Assembly: GCA_018257865.1 (NCBI GenBank)
Contig: JAEUBA010000002.1
Span: forward strand, 1,116,001 to 1,180,000
Direction of reading: 5' to 3'
From: Stereocaulon alpinum
Taxonomy: Eukaryota; Ascomycota; Lecanoromycetes; Lecanorales; Stereocaulaceae
Length of the DNA: 64,000 nt
Part shown: positions 1 to 11,821 of the stretch, piece by piece
Layout: each line of letters starts with the position of its first letter
Position numbering within the stretch: the stretch's first letter is position 1
The notes under the pieces: model-generated
Seen by the model: the letters and a program-made list of their open reading frames with translations, nothing else
What the model was told of the DNA's origin: nothing
The model's database searches: none
Made by a program: the position numbers and the translations under genes

Positions 1-1079
1 CACCTATTGGAAGGCTGGATGCGGTCTTCGGCAGTCTCGACCACATACTTCTGTTGATGGGTCGAACGGCCGCCTTTGCTAGCAATGACCGACCCAGGAA
101 GATGAGAGTTCATCGAGAAAGACAGGCGCCGCAACAGCAGCGGAAAGCTTCTCAATCAGAGGCGTTTAGCACCCCAACGCAGCAAGGACCGCCGCAGACA
201 CCGAATAATCATCAAACTCCGCCGATGTACGGGTACATGCCAAATCCGGGCCAAATCCGCGTCCCTCGTGGCTTCGACCAAGCAGAACATGACCGTCTCT
301 ATACCGCACCCGTTCCCAGCGCGGACAAGTCCCTCGAGACTGCTACTCGTGATGCCGAAGCCGAGTGGGCAGCCATAAGCCACGCATTCGACGTTTACTT
401 CGAGTCTCTCGGCCCCGATTATGCTCCCCTCTCCCCCGAACACATGACCCCAATGTCCACCCCTTTCGGGCCTGCCCTGTACTATCGATCTTACTCTATC
501 GCCTGCGTCCTGGTCATGTACAATTGTGGCCGCATAATCCTCGAGCGCTCAAAACCCTCCATGCCACCTGCAGCAATGGCCGCCGTAGGAATGGCCGCTC
601 CAAGCACAGCCCAATACGCCATCACAATTGGCCGGATCTGCGCTGGCATTCAACCCATTGACAGTTCCATCCCCTTGAACCCCCACCATGGCGCCGCCCT
701 GATGGATTGCTGCATGGGCCTTTTCCACGCCGGCGTCCAATTCCAAGAACAGGGCCAACGAGGCTGGACCATCACCAAACTCCGCGACGTCGCTCGCCTG
801 ACTGGCTGGCAGACCTCTCAGCTCATCGCCAGTGGCTGTGAGACCGCTTGGCACAAGGCAGCGGAGGCGGGTAGAGGGCCACCGTATGTGAGGACTCTAA
901 ATTCGAATGCCAAGGACGATAGAGTGTCTGGACGAGGAAGGGATCCATCGTCTTTTGAACGTCCGCCGAAGGACAACAACGATCGCAGGTTTATCACTGT
1001 TAATGCGGGGACACGGGTGTATTGGGCTATTGGCCTTCTTGGCGTGGAGGAGGATATGAAGAATATGAATATCACGTGA
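1..1079 (+). CDS. Fungal transcription factor, C-terminal part (5' end outside window)
   Basis: The reading frame is open from the first bases and ends at a TGA at 1077-1079, so the gene starts upstream of the window. The visible start RLDAVFGSLDHILLLMGR and the following FASNDRPRKMR are typical of the C-terminal half of Zn2Cys6 (C6 finger) transcription factors. After a Gln/Pro-rich linker comes a helical stretch (ALYYRSYSIACVLVMYNCGR, later ITKLRDVARLTGWQTSQLI) that fits the same kind of regulator. The DNA-binding cluster is not in the window, so the class is inferred from the C-terminal part only. No intron is seen. The gene converges on SPC97. Confidence 0.75.
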   Translation, partial: PIGRLDAVFGSLDHILLLMGRTAAFASNDRPRKMRVHRERQAPQQQRKASQSEAFSTPTQQGPPQTPNNHQTPPMYGYMPNPGQIRVPRGFDQAEHDRLYTAPVPSADKSLETATRDAEAEWAAISHAFDVYFESLGPDYAPLSPEHMTPMSTPFGPALYYRSYSIACVLVMYNCGRIILERSKPSMPPAAMAAVGMAAPSTAQYAITIGRICAGIQPIDSSIPLNPHHGAALMDCCMGLFHAGVQFQEQGQRGWTITKLRDVARLTGWQTSQLIASGCETAWHKAAEAGRGPPYVRTLNSNAKDDRVSGRGRDPSSFERPPKDNNDRRFITVNAGTRVYWAIGLLGVEEDMKNMNIT

Positions 1080-1770
1080 TGGATTTTCACGACTACCGCG
1101 TCGATGACGATTTTCTGCAGGTGGCCGAACAGGCAACGGTAACATATACCGAGCATGCAACCATAGGGAAGGGTTGGAACTCATAGTACAACTTCAACAC
1201 TTCGGATGGCGAATATGCAATGATAGGGAAGGAACAAAACACACGGATTATGGCGCATGGGAGGGATGGGATTTGGGATATTGGATATTGGGCAAGAGGA
1301 GGATACAAAAATGGGTACGGTGATGAGTGAACGCAGCGATTTATTTTGAATGACTTACTACTACACACCCTATATTTCATTTTATGCATTTATTCTTCAG
1401 CACACATGCTTCGAATTCACTTCTATTACTGTCGTTTATATTGTCCGTTCTGGCGAGATGTGGTGTCATCATGATGTACGATACTTGGCGATGGAAATGG
1501 AATTGGAAATGGCTCGCTTCAAAAGCATATAGCAGTTCGCTCGTTGAATTCAATACAAGGGAACGTTTTGGGCCATCGACTCAGTCCATGGACCGTGGTG
1601 GGTTACATAGTTCACTTCATGATAGGTGTCTCAATCGTCTCTCATACGCTGATAAACAGCACCGTAGCTCCACAACACCCACGAGACTCATCTCGTCTCG
1701 CACTTCCAACGCCTCGTTCCCATCTCACTATCCTCAATCAACACCACCACCCACCCACATTATCCCCACC
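1080..1770. other. Convergent intergenic region, no gene seen
   Basis: This lies between two convergent genes and should hold both 3' UTRs. Short open frames occur on both strands but none has recognisable protein character. Confidence 0.5.
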
Positions 1771-4663
1771 CTAAACCTCCTTCCTCTCCCCACCCCCCTC
1801 CGTCGCGCTCCCCAAAACCGCACAAAGCCTACTCAACGCCACAGTCTCAGTAGCAGCATAATAATCCAACGCATCCAACAACAGCCTCAAATGGTGATTG
1901 AAATTATACTCGTATTTCCCCAGCATATCCGTCAGATTGTCCAGCTTCTTCGCATCATATGTTTTCATTTCTTCGGGTATTTGAGACGCGGTTTTGTGCC
2001 GGTGCGAGGTGGATGTTAGGTGCGTTATGTGGGAGGGGGTGCCGGCTAGGGAGGGCGTGCAGGTGAAGAGGGTGCGGGAGAGGGTGGAGGTGTAGGTTGC
2101 GAACATTTGGCAGGCGGAGGTTAGTTTGCTGTGGATCTGTGGGGGGGGGGGAAGAAGGGGGTTAGTGAGGTGGGTGGTTGGGGGGGATGGTTAGGAGGGG
2201 GAAAAGTACCTTGAGGAGTTTGGAGTTCATGAGCATGCATTCTTTGAGGCATGTGTCGAGGAAATCGACATGGTCTTCCATCAATTCGTCAACTGTTCGG
2301 GAGACTTTCTGGGACCCAGGCCGGCCATTCTTGTCTTGGTTGTCGCCGTTCACGCGGGCCATGAGGGCTTGCCAGTTAGGTTCGATGACTTCGGAGGTGC
2401 AGTAGTAGAGTGTTTGTTGGACGAAGACGAGCATTCTCGCTCTCAGAGTCCAAGCTCTTCGCTTCCACATTTCCAGCTTTGCATCTCCACTTTTGTGCGT
2501 CCAGCTGAGGACTTTATTGTGGTCTTCCCAGCTGTTGACGAGGAGACCTTCAAGGTGGCGCATTGAGAGGAGGTAGCGGAATAGGATTTGGTATCGGAAG
2601 ACAGTCTTGCTGCTGATGACAAGGGATAGGGGGAAGGGGACGGAGAATTTGAATTCGAGCGCTTCGAATCCAGTCATCTTGTCCTCTTCTTCTGTGGCAG
2701 GTTTTGTGGCAGGCGTTCGATACTTCTCTTCGGTGTCGGGAGCGGGCATTTCATCGAAACCTCTCACGTTGACGACACGCATTACTAATTGTGTCAGGCC
2801 AACGTTGTTCATCTGTACTTTGATGTCCTCCTTGAACGGATCCTGTGCGGCCACTGTTCCTGGCTGGCGCAGCACAAGATCTAGTAGTGATTGCAGTTTG
2901 CCCACATTGACGAGTCTCCAAGGCTTTTTCAGCTCTGAGGTGCTAAGGTCTAGGAAGTATGTGAAGAAGTCAGAGCGGTCGAGGAAAAAGTAGTGTTTCA
3001 TAGAACGTAGTCGAGCTCCCAGAGCGTGTGTAGTAACGAGTAGGTTAAGCAATGACGAATTCGCGTGAGCATAAGCACCGTTCACGTTATCCAGGAATTG
3101 TGGATCGTCAAACGATTTCGGCACATCTTTGACCTCCTTGCTAACATCGACTCCGCCACACTCGCGTACAACGTTGAGATATTTCCCAGCCAAAAGCACT
3201 TTGTCTTTGACACCTTCCAGCTGTGGTGGCACGTCGTTGTCACGTATCGTGTATCGTTTCTCCCAGTATTCATCTGTGTAGTCTTCCTCGAGTTTCTCCC
3301 GCTTTATGCTCTGCTGCTCTTTGATAAGAAACTCGCCATGGGGGTCCTTGATACCGCCATGGTGGAGCCATTCGTTCAACATTGCCATGTACGGCCGGCT
3401 GGCGTCTCGCAGTAGAGTCTGAAGAAGCGTCCTTGCCGCAGGATCGCCTGACATGAAAGCGAGCCGTTCTGTCAAAAGCCGCAGGACATTACCTCCTTTG
3501 CACACTTTTTTCGACATGCTGCCAGGAGCAAGGTCTCCGCCTTCCCGAAGTTGTTCCAGAATGTTGTCAACGTCGTCGAACCCGTCCACTGAGTCATCTA
3601 GATCATCCTCTAGCAAAGCGTTCTTCTTCAGTATCTCCTGCCCCAGTGTGTACAGCTGAAACATCATATGGCTTGTGGGTAGCGTGTGAAGGTGAAGTAG
3701 ATGTAGCGTAAACGACGAGTTAGTAAGTAGCTGATGTTCGAGTTGCACAATGAGCACAAGGTAGTCCTTGAGCAATCTTGATATCGACGCACACAATGCA
3801 TGGTTGATAGCTCCAAACTCCTCCCTGCTCTGAACCTCAATAAAAGCTTCCATGGCTTTGTAGTATGTAGCCATTTTTAATACTGAAGTAGTGAGATCTC
3901 GAAGACTAGGATCCAATCCTGGTAGAATTCGAAAGCCTGGTCCAGCCAAACGGTCTTTCTCCTGAGAAGGGTCGTACTTCTCGGCGTAGCGAATATATTG
4001 CCCTTCGTATCCCATGAAGACAAATAACAAGTCCTCCAAGATCGCAGATTCCTGCTTGTCAGCTGTCAAATCCTTCAAAGGCTCTGATTCCAATGATTCA
4101 GGTAGAAGGGATGAAAGAGTAGGTATGGAGATACGAGAGGCTAGAGGAGCTGTGGTATGAGGTATGAGGGAAGCCTGTGGATTCCATGGAGCTGTTAAAG
4201 GCGGCTATCAGTATCTATACCTCGACATTTGTTCTTCGTTGCTCCAGCGTAACTCACAGAGTACCTTCTTCTCCTTCCTAGAAGCCGGTGCCGGCCTCTC
4301 CGCAGCCCTACTATCCTGCCTTGAGGGCAGATCCGATGGGATCCTCTCATCTGCCTCATCTCTTACAGGCACCTTCACTGGGCTCCTCGTCCGAACTTGC
4401 AGATTATCCCTAGTAGCCAAATGCACCCTCGCCGTCTGCCGTTCACTGAACCTCCCGCTACCGCCATTGACTTTACTCGTTCCTGACGCGTGGCTTCTAT
4501 GCGGAGGATTGCTCGCTGAATCCTCCGGTATCACCTCCCCAGAGGATAGAGGACGTTCTTTCGCTGCAAGCCGAGATGAGGGTACTCGAGACTTCGCGCC
4601 AGAGGTTGCTGAGGGTCGCCTGCTATTCTCTGCTGCGTTGCGGGCATTTATGGAGGTCGACAT
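1771..4663 (-). CDS. SPC97: Gamma-tubulin complex component 2 (Spc97/Alp4)
   Basis: Subunit of the gamma-tubulin small complex, which nucleates microtubules at the spindle pole body. Three exons close in phase: 4258-4663, 2210-4191 and 1771-2136, giving 917 residues. Intron 1 (4192-4257) has a GTGAGT donor; intron 2 (2137-2209) contains a G/C homopolymer tract and CTAAC. The start is the ATG at 4663 (MSTSINARN); an in-frame TTG at 4675 is not used. The first ~135 residues are Ser/Arg-rich and disordered. The GRIP1 signature follows around residue 186 (ILEDLLFVFMGYEGQYIRY), then the long helical body (LHLLHLHTLPTSHMMFQLYT) and the GRIP2 part. I read it as GCP2 rather than GCP3 from the ILEDLLFVFMG block and overall length. 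Confidence 0.93.
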
Positions 4664-4972
4664 GGTAGATTCCAATCCATTGACTCCTAGTGTTCTTTGT
4701 GTGTCGTAGTCCTCGTGATATCATTATCATTGGCGCAGTGTTGTAGGCAAAATAGAAAGTCAAGACGCGCTTTGGATATGGCTTGGCACACAGCCTTATG
4801 ATGGCCGTTCGTTTGCTTGGCGCGGGCTCTGGGTGATGGCTCATGCGTACACCTAGCTATCAGACGAAGTATTCGACACTTTGTGACCTTTCAAAGCTTA
4901 CTGGACTCACATCAAAATCTTCAGGAACTTTCTCTGCAGCTTCTACAGCTACCTCATTAAATAACCTACAAG
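4664..4972. promoter_or_regulatory. Divergent promoter region SPC97 / PUP2
   Basis: The 309 bases between the two start codons must carry both promoters. I searched by eye for a GGTGGCAAA proteasome element and did not find one. Confidence 0.4.
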
Positions 4973-5956
4973 ATGTTTATTGCACGGTCAGAATATGGTA
5001 TGCCTCATCTTCAAGCTCCCAGCATGTTGTACAGCTAACTTCGTCTCCAGACCGTGGTATAAAGTATATGACTTTCGCTTCGTTGCTTAGTCGCCTGCTA
5101 ATCAAGCTCCTATAGCACCTTCTCGCCCGAAGGGCGCCTCTTCCAAGTTGAATATTCGCTCGAAGCCATCAAACTCGGTTCAACAGCCATAGGCGTACGC
5201 ATACATAGTTCACTCCTCCACATGCCTTTCAGCTCTAACATCCGTTTCATTTCCAGATCGCCACGTCACATGGCGTCCTGCTCGGCGTTGAAAAGCGTGT
5301 AACATCCACTCTTCTCGAAACCTCCTCAGTCGAAAAAATTGTCGAGATAGACTCCCACATCGGCTGCGCCATGTCCGGGCTGCAAGCCGACGCCCGCAGC
5401 ATGATTGAGCATGCCCGCGTCGAGTCCCAAAACCATTCTTTTCACTATAATGAACGCCTTGGGGTGGAGAGCTGTACGCAGGCGATTTGTGATTTGGCCT
5501 TGAGGTTCGGTGAGGGCGCGGATGGGGAGGAGAGTGTGATGAGTAGGCCGTTTGGGGTTGCGTTGTTGATTGCGGGGATTGATGAGGAAGGGCCGCAGTT
5601 GTGGGTTGCCTCTTCTGTACCTAGCGATTAACGAAGGGTGAGGGTCGATGGGTTGAGCGCACGGGCTGATGAGAGACAGATATCACGCGGAGCCTTCAGG
5701 AACATTCTACCGCTACGATGCTAAGGCTATTGGGTCTGGGAGCGAAGGTGCACAAGCTGAATTACAGAATGAGTTTCACAAGTCATTGTCGCTGGAGGAG
5801 GCAGAGACGTTAGTGCTCAAAACGCTGAAGCAGGTCATGGAGGAGAAGCTGGATTCGAAGAACGTGCAATTGGCGAGTGTGACGAAGGAAAAAGGGTTCA
5901 GAATCTATAGTGATGAAGAGATGGCGGTAGTTGTTGAGCGGTTACCAACGAATTGA
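4973..5956 (+). CDS. PUP2: 20S proteasome subunit alpha type 5
   Basis: Alpha-ring subunit of the 20S core particle, nucleus and cytosol. Five exons close in phase: 4973-4997, 5051-5063, 5116-5194, 5257-5600 and 5680-5956, giving 245 residues, the usual length. The start MFIARSEY is joined to DRGINTFSPEGRLFQVEY, the N-terminal proteasome alpha signature. GVEKR, EIDSHIGCAMSGLQADAR, ESCTQAICDLALRFGE, the Pro-Ser-Gly-Thr-Phe-Tyr segment and AIGSGSEGAQ follow in the expected order. Exon 2 is only 13 bases long. Exon 4 ends in TT and exon 5 supplies A, making Leu before YHAEPSGTF. The remaining sequence is what the family predicts. Confidence 0.95.
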
Positions 5957-8573
5957 TTTATTTTAGAAGCAATTCGAGTAAGGGAGAATATTTTCGTTGC
6001 ATGAGTTCAGTATATTCGGCGAGTGTGAGTTGCGTTTATTGCGAGGGTATCTGCCCATCCGTGCTTAAAAGAACCATTCTGCTGTGAGTGTAGACTGTCT
6101 CTGAATCTTATGCTTGGCACAACAAGTGATGCCTCTGCGATCCCTGAACGACGAACGCAGAACCGAAATACGAGCGCCCTTGTACAGACGGTCTTGGTTC
6201 CCGGCATTGGACATTTGCGATGAAAAGCCTTCTGGACAACCTAGTACACCATTCCTCCTCTACCTATAGGCGGAGAGCGATCCTCCAACTCCCGGTTAGG
6301 CCTCATGAATCATATATACATCCGCTTGCCCAACTTATTCCAGTAAAGCACTATCTGTTATCCATCAAATTGTTCCTTGGTGTAGTTTAATCGGCTTGCC
6401 CCACTGTATTGACGCCGTCGAAGGCCTCTTGAGCGAGGTCGTAGTACGTGTGGCATGAGAATTTCAGAACAGCCAAGTCCTCGACAACTAATGTTGCTTC
6501 TGTTGAAGGATCGGCAACCGGTGTTTTGAGCAGCTGCACGAAGCATGCTTGTGTCTTGATAGGAACGGCTCGTATCGCGCGATAATCTGGTGGCTAAGGG
6601 CTGCCAATCTTCTCGGTGTCTAGATATAAGTGTTGACGTTAGATTGCCGATCTGCCTGAAAGATGTGTGAGCGAACAGTGTTTCACAGAGGAGCAAGTCA
6701 GTATTGTGATGTAGAGGGAGAGTTCATAAGCATCACGCAATAGCCCCTTGCCGCTCCTCCAGATATCTGGGCCAGGTATTTGGTGGATTCCCGAAACGTA
6801 GATTTGCAGCAAAGCACGTAAGCCTCCGTCTTCCTCAATAGTATTCCCATTGGGTCCGCTGTCGTATTCTTAGGCTAACCATGCAATGGGGATACGGGTT
6901 CTGTTTTCCGTTTGATATGGTGCAGGGAGCAATGACCCCTTATTGGATCGTAGATCTTCGGCGTTTCATGCGCAGCAGAGGATCGCGAACCTGTGCAGGC
7001 AAATGTCAGTGATAGACATGCAAGCCCCTGCGGCACAAGGGGCAATCGGCCCCTGTGAGGAACTTGGTACCCCAGCGTCGACGGAGGCAATGCTGGGATC
7101 GCAGAGGTGATCCTCAGCCAAATAGAGCCTCGTGGCCTGCACGTAGGGGCAGCGTTTGCTCGAGCTTCCATCTTGTCTTTCTAGTGTCCGTTGGCGATCT
7201 GCCAACAGATTCGTGACACTACTACCTACCTTCCTAGGATATGGATATCATCCCCACTGATAGAGTAGTAAGAGTATGACAAATTTTCATATCGCGGCTC
7301 TGGCCGAAAAAGGCGATGGAATAGTAACACAGTGCGTCAAATCAGAAGCTAGTACGGAGGCCAAGGGCAAGAATCTCGATCTGCTCGCTTGAGGCGGAAA
7401 AAAGAGCAGTGATTATCGCCGTACTTGTAGTGTCAGCGAGTGGCCAAACACCACCCACGGAGGGACTAAAGGGATGCAGGCGCTGAAGCGACAAGGACCC
7501 AAGGTTATGGCTCTGGAACGAAGCTGTAGGCAAGGGGCGCCACATCCTGTCTAGGTGCCGCAAGTTGACGAAATGCACGCGAGCGACCGCATACTTGGCG
7601 CATTGAGCTAGGTATCAGAACGATTACGTCTAAAGTATAACTTCACCGGCCACTAAAAATTAGTAGATAAGCATATGCAAAGGTCTAGATGTCCAGATTG
7701 AGCTTCCATTTGAAGGTTAGAAAGGGATAGAATGATGTCTTCGCTGGCAAGCGTCAAACTCACGAGCCGAAACCTTTCTGGCTTGCAAGGGTATGCACTC
7801 CGCTATCCGAGCATTGACGCATGGGAGAAGACTTTGCAAGATGTGACCTTGCGATATACTGTAGCCCCAGTCCACGACAAGGATCGTCAGCAGAGCATGA
7901 TCGTAAGCATAAAGTTGGTTTTAGTCCGAGACTCGTTTTCCGGGACTTGGGAACGCTAGCAACGCCCAAGTTGAAACAATGTAAGAACCGACAGGCACAT
8001 ACCTTTAGTTGGTTACCAGATACTTCGTATTCACTGAGACTGATCGAGCCCCTGAATGTGTCGGTGTGAAAGCCAGTGTGGATATCATGGTTCCCCTTCT
8101 TTAGAGCTTTATATTTGCATACTTATGCTGGGAGGCCCTTGGATGGCCCTTCCCTTATGTAATTACCTTCTGCATAAGCATTGTCGGGTCCCGCGGGCCA
8201 AGCTACCCTAAATGATCATCATCGTGACCCAATATAGTGGGTGACTAAGGCTTTGGCTCCGTTCTGGACTGCGTAATGGGACTCTATCAACTTCCTACGG
8301 GCCTGCCAATGGCGCCCAGGGATAACCACCGGGGAATATGGCAACGCAGCAGACCCAAAGCAGGCGTTTGCTGAGCGCCGCTTGGAGCTGGGGTATGACC
8401 GATACCGCGTTGCTGGAAGACCTCTGATGCGTTGAACCATCACCTTGGATTCTGGGTGTTTGCAATTCACTAGCGGGTAACAGAGGCCAGAACGTCGGGA
8501 CATATAGCATGGCGTATGCGGTCACAATATAAGCTGTTTTCTGCACTCAGAGGACGCACATACTGACAAATAG
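5957..8573. other. Gene-poor region, no intact gene
   Basis: About 2.6 kb with only short, frame-broken ORFs. One stretch on the minus strand (about 7342-7578) reads like a C-terminal exon (contains VNLRHLDRMWRPL and ITALFSASSEQIEILALGL) and may be a relic, but I cannot name a family. The first exon of the downstream methyltransferase should lie in the right end but could not be fixed. Confidence 0.4.
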
Positions 8574-10146
8574 ACGCTCCAGGTCACCACCCCGAAACAC
8601 GGTTGCCGTCGACCCTAAGTACCGGGAGCTCATCACTATTCATGACAGAGAGTTCCAAAAGTATTCCATTGAGAATACTGTCCATCTTGTGCCCGTCGAT
8701 GAGGCAAGAGAGATCATGACCTATCAGGGGCGGTTGTACTGACGATAGAACAGGCAGAGATCGAACGACTAGAAGCTCAGCACCGCGTGTTCAGCCTCAT
8801 GTTCGATGGCAAACTCATTTTTCCCCCGATGACCAGGGTGGAGAACGTCTTGGATTGTGGCTATGGTTCGGCCTCGTGGGCTATCGAGGTAGCTGAGCTG
8901 TATCCTGATTGCGAGGTAAGAATTTTCACTTGCTGTACCTTCGTTCTCACCACTGACCATAATGGCAGGTAATTGGTGTCGACATCTCTCCCCACATGAA
9001 GCCGGATGATACACCAGAGAATTTCTGGCCTGAGGTATGCGGACGTCCATCCTCGAGTCATGTGAACGAGGGTCAAGCACCTAGCATCTCTTTGGAGCCA
9101 AGGGACCTTATCCCAACCAGTTTCCAGGCCGCGTTGCGGATGCTTCCACGATTCTCAGTACCAAGCTAGGAGTAAGCGGGAAAGGGAATAGTATATAGCC
9201 AAGGTCCCATTTGTCCTAATCATGGTGATCGTGAATGTCGCCTTGCGGCGTGCGTGATTGTTGCATGTCCCTTGATACCATGGTTATGCTTGCTTGGCCT
9301 ATACAGACACTTCAATATACTTATACGTTTCATTAGCTAACAACTTGCTCCAGCTTGACGACATCAACCGGCCTTTAGCGTACGATCCAAACTATTTCGA
9401 TCTCGTCCAGTCAAGAATGGTGGGCGGAGGTATCAATGCACAGAGATGGCCCACATATCTCCGAGATATCAAAAGGTACATCCTCCTTCGCACCATCCCA
9501 AACAGAAGATTGTGTCAATTGCATTGGCAACCTGGCTGACGATGCTGAAGAGTCTTGAAGCCGGGAGGATGGGTCCAAATGGTCGAGTGCTATTTCATGT
9601 GTCAGTCGGACAATGGTTCCATCACAGATTCGCACCCTCTGCGGCGCTGGAGTAACAACTACATCCGATCACTCGAGGGTATCAAAGATCCTAGAGCACC
9701 ACAGCGGTTGCAGAGTCTCTTTACTGCTGCCGGCTTTGTCGAAATAGAGCACACCATGATACCCATGCCTCTGTGTGGATGGTCGAATGGTATGGCAAAG
9801 TCCTCTAGCACGATCAAGGCAACACTACAAGTCACTGATAGATCTGGGTCTGATACCATGCTGACATTCAGACGTCAACAGACCCAAGAGCGCGCCGAAT
9901 CGGTGACGCTAATCGCGACAACATTCAGCAGGCCCTCAGCAATCTAGCGATTTTTCCCTTCACCCGACGTCTGGCCATCGACATCGAAGATGTCAGAGCT
10001 TTAGTTGCAAGCGCATGCGTTGACGCTGCTAACCCTGGTCTGAAGGCGTATTTCCCTATGTGAGTCCAGAGTTGTCGAATGATGCATTAGCGGTGAACTT
10101 ACCCCTCCATAGATATGTTTGCATTGGAAAAAAACCAGGTCCATAG
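8574..10146 (+). CDS. LaeA-like SAM-dependent methyltransferase (5' exon unresolved)
   Basis: Small-molecule or protein methyltransferase of the large fungal LaeA-like group; substrate unknown. Seven exons close in phase: 8574-8703, 8754-8915, 8969-9034, 9354-9475, 9551-9789, 9882-10059 and 10113-10146. The SAM-binding motif I is VLDCGYGSASWAIEVAE, followed by VIGVDISPHMKPDDTPENFW, YFDLVQSRMVGGGIN, VLKPGGWVQMVE and a C-terminal YVCIGKKPGP. The upstream frame is closed by a stop at 8530, so an initial short exon with the ATG is missing; the acceptor at 8573 (CTGAC then AAATAG) supports this. The first intron (8704-8753) appears to use a GC donor, and the third intron (9035-9353) is 319 bases, long for this window. 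Conservation of all frames argues for a live or recently live gene. Confidence 0.75.
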
Positions 10147-11821
10147 GTCTCAACATTCGACGATGGACATGCAGCGTAGCTGAGATGCGTGGCATGTTCA
10201 ATATGATGCGTCGCAGCGAGCAAGGATGAAAATGATACTAAGCTTTATTCAGCGTTTGATCCTCTGCTCCTATTGGTTGGAAGCAATGGGCACAAGCCAG
10301 GTCTTTCTGTCCGATTGTGGCTATAGCCAGATGCTTTTGTTAGAATTTGGAGGGCAGAAATTGATCCCTATGTAATCATAGGCATAGGGCAGTGAACAGG
10401 CATGCGATGTGGTATAGCAGGCATGGTGCCGAATGAAGAGACAATTGAGGACGTTGAATTTCAGTTGGTGATCTCAGAGTTAGGGGAGCCCAGCAGACTG
10501 GTACCGACAGTCTGGTAGCGAGCACGTAAAGTCAATAGTAGCCGCACTATCTCGAAAATGGAAAGAACAAGCCTGGAAGAAAGCCTAGCACAGCCGCACA
10601 GCGAAGGAGAGAAGATGGAAGCACATGAGCAGTTTGTGCACATCAGTCGACGTATGATGGATACTTGTAACAGAGCAATCCACATCATCCCCACCACAAA
10701 TTACCAGCGTTATTTACAACAGGTACTCCAGAACATCAAATCCTTGGAGATGCGGAAAAGCAAACATCAACAAGCATGTGGAAGCGCTGTGACCAGTTCG
10801 GGTACCTTACAGGGAAGGGATCTCTAGAGATGTGACGACTTGGCATAACTCATTGGGCACCAACGGCTCGCTACCGTCATATGATATATCTGCACGTTCG
10901 GAGATTAGAAGCTCTAGAGCCTCCAGAAGGCGACAAAGGGAGACGCGGATAGTTTGTGTGCAGGTGAGAACGCGCCCGATTCGCGATGGTCTCGCCGCCG
11001 TTTTACGAGGGCTTCCCACTGTTTATTTAAATTATTTTTAGCGCCTGGAATGGCAAAATGAATCTTACGGTATGGATCGGTATTTTTCAGAACATTGTGA
11101 TGGCTACCTAGACTGCTGCCTAGATGTTCTGCGGAAAATTCGCTCCCGTGGGGCAGTGCAGGGCGCAGCTCTTTGAGCCCGGCGGTAATCAGTAATTGCT
11201 TTTCGTTGACGGCACGCTGGTGCCTACAGTCCCATTTCACAAGTATCTATCCGCCCTATTTTGAACCCCCACCCCCACCCCTCCCAAAATCGATGTAGCT
11301 CCACCCCAACTTATTAGGATTATGTATTTTAATATATAGGGTATTTTAAGGTAATATAAATAGTAGCCTAAGGGCTGGTCTAGGGTAAGGTATTTAAGAT
11401 TCTTGATACCTCTACATGGTCATACACACTGCACTCCGGGTACGAAAAGTATATGGTGCTTCCCCTGATTTCATATACTGCGATATTGGGAATATCACGA
11501 CTCACAGCAAACTTCATCATGAACGCTTTTGCAGGCTCGGCATGCAATTAGCTCATAAGTTCAGCATACACAAGAAGCAATGCTGCATGCAGAAGGATAC
11601 ATAATAAGAGTGACTCATTATATGCGAGGCCTTATAGACCCGTGCGCACAAGGGCCGCCGGTCCTCCGTCCTGCTGGAGGACAATATTGCAGGCGTTGTA
11701 GCATCTATTCCCCTCCACTCCGAGGCTCTCCTCCCACCACCACCACCACCTCCTCCATTAGCTTCGTCTACAAAGCGCTTATGGTAACAAGCTCTCTTGC
11801 ATGCAATGTCGATATGCCCTT
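10147..11821. other. Gene-poor region with AT-rich patch
   Basis: No convincing gene. An open frame of 89 codons at 10558-10827 (+) has no recognisable motif. Bases about 11310-11400 are AT-rich (ATTTTAATATATAG and similar), and 11728-11757 has a CCACCACC microsatellite. Confidence 0.4.

Noticed and set aside
7342..7578. Minus-strand frame resembling a C-terminal exon
   Set aside because: It reads like protein but no family was recognised, no start or upstream exon was found and surrounding frames are broken; mentioned only as a possible relic.
8461..8550. ATG at about 8509 as start of the methyltransferase
   Set aside because: Its frame stops after seven codons and no good donor precedes the stop, so the first exon was left open.
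10558..10827. 89-codon plus-strand frame
   Set aside because: No motif, no splice partners, no conserved character.
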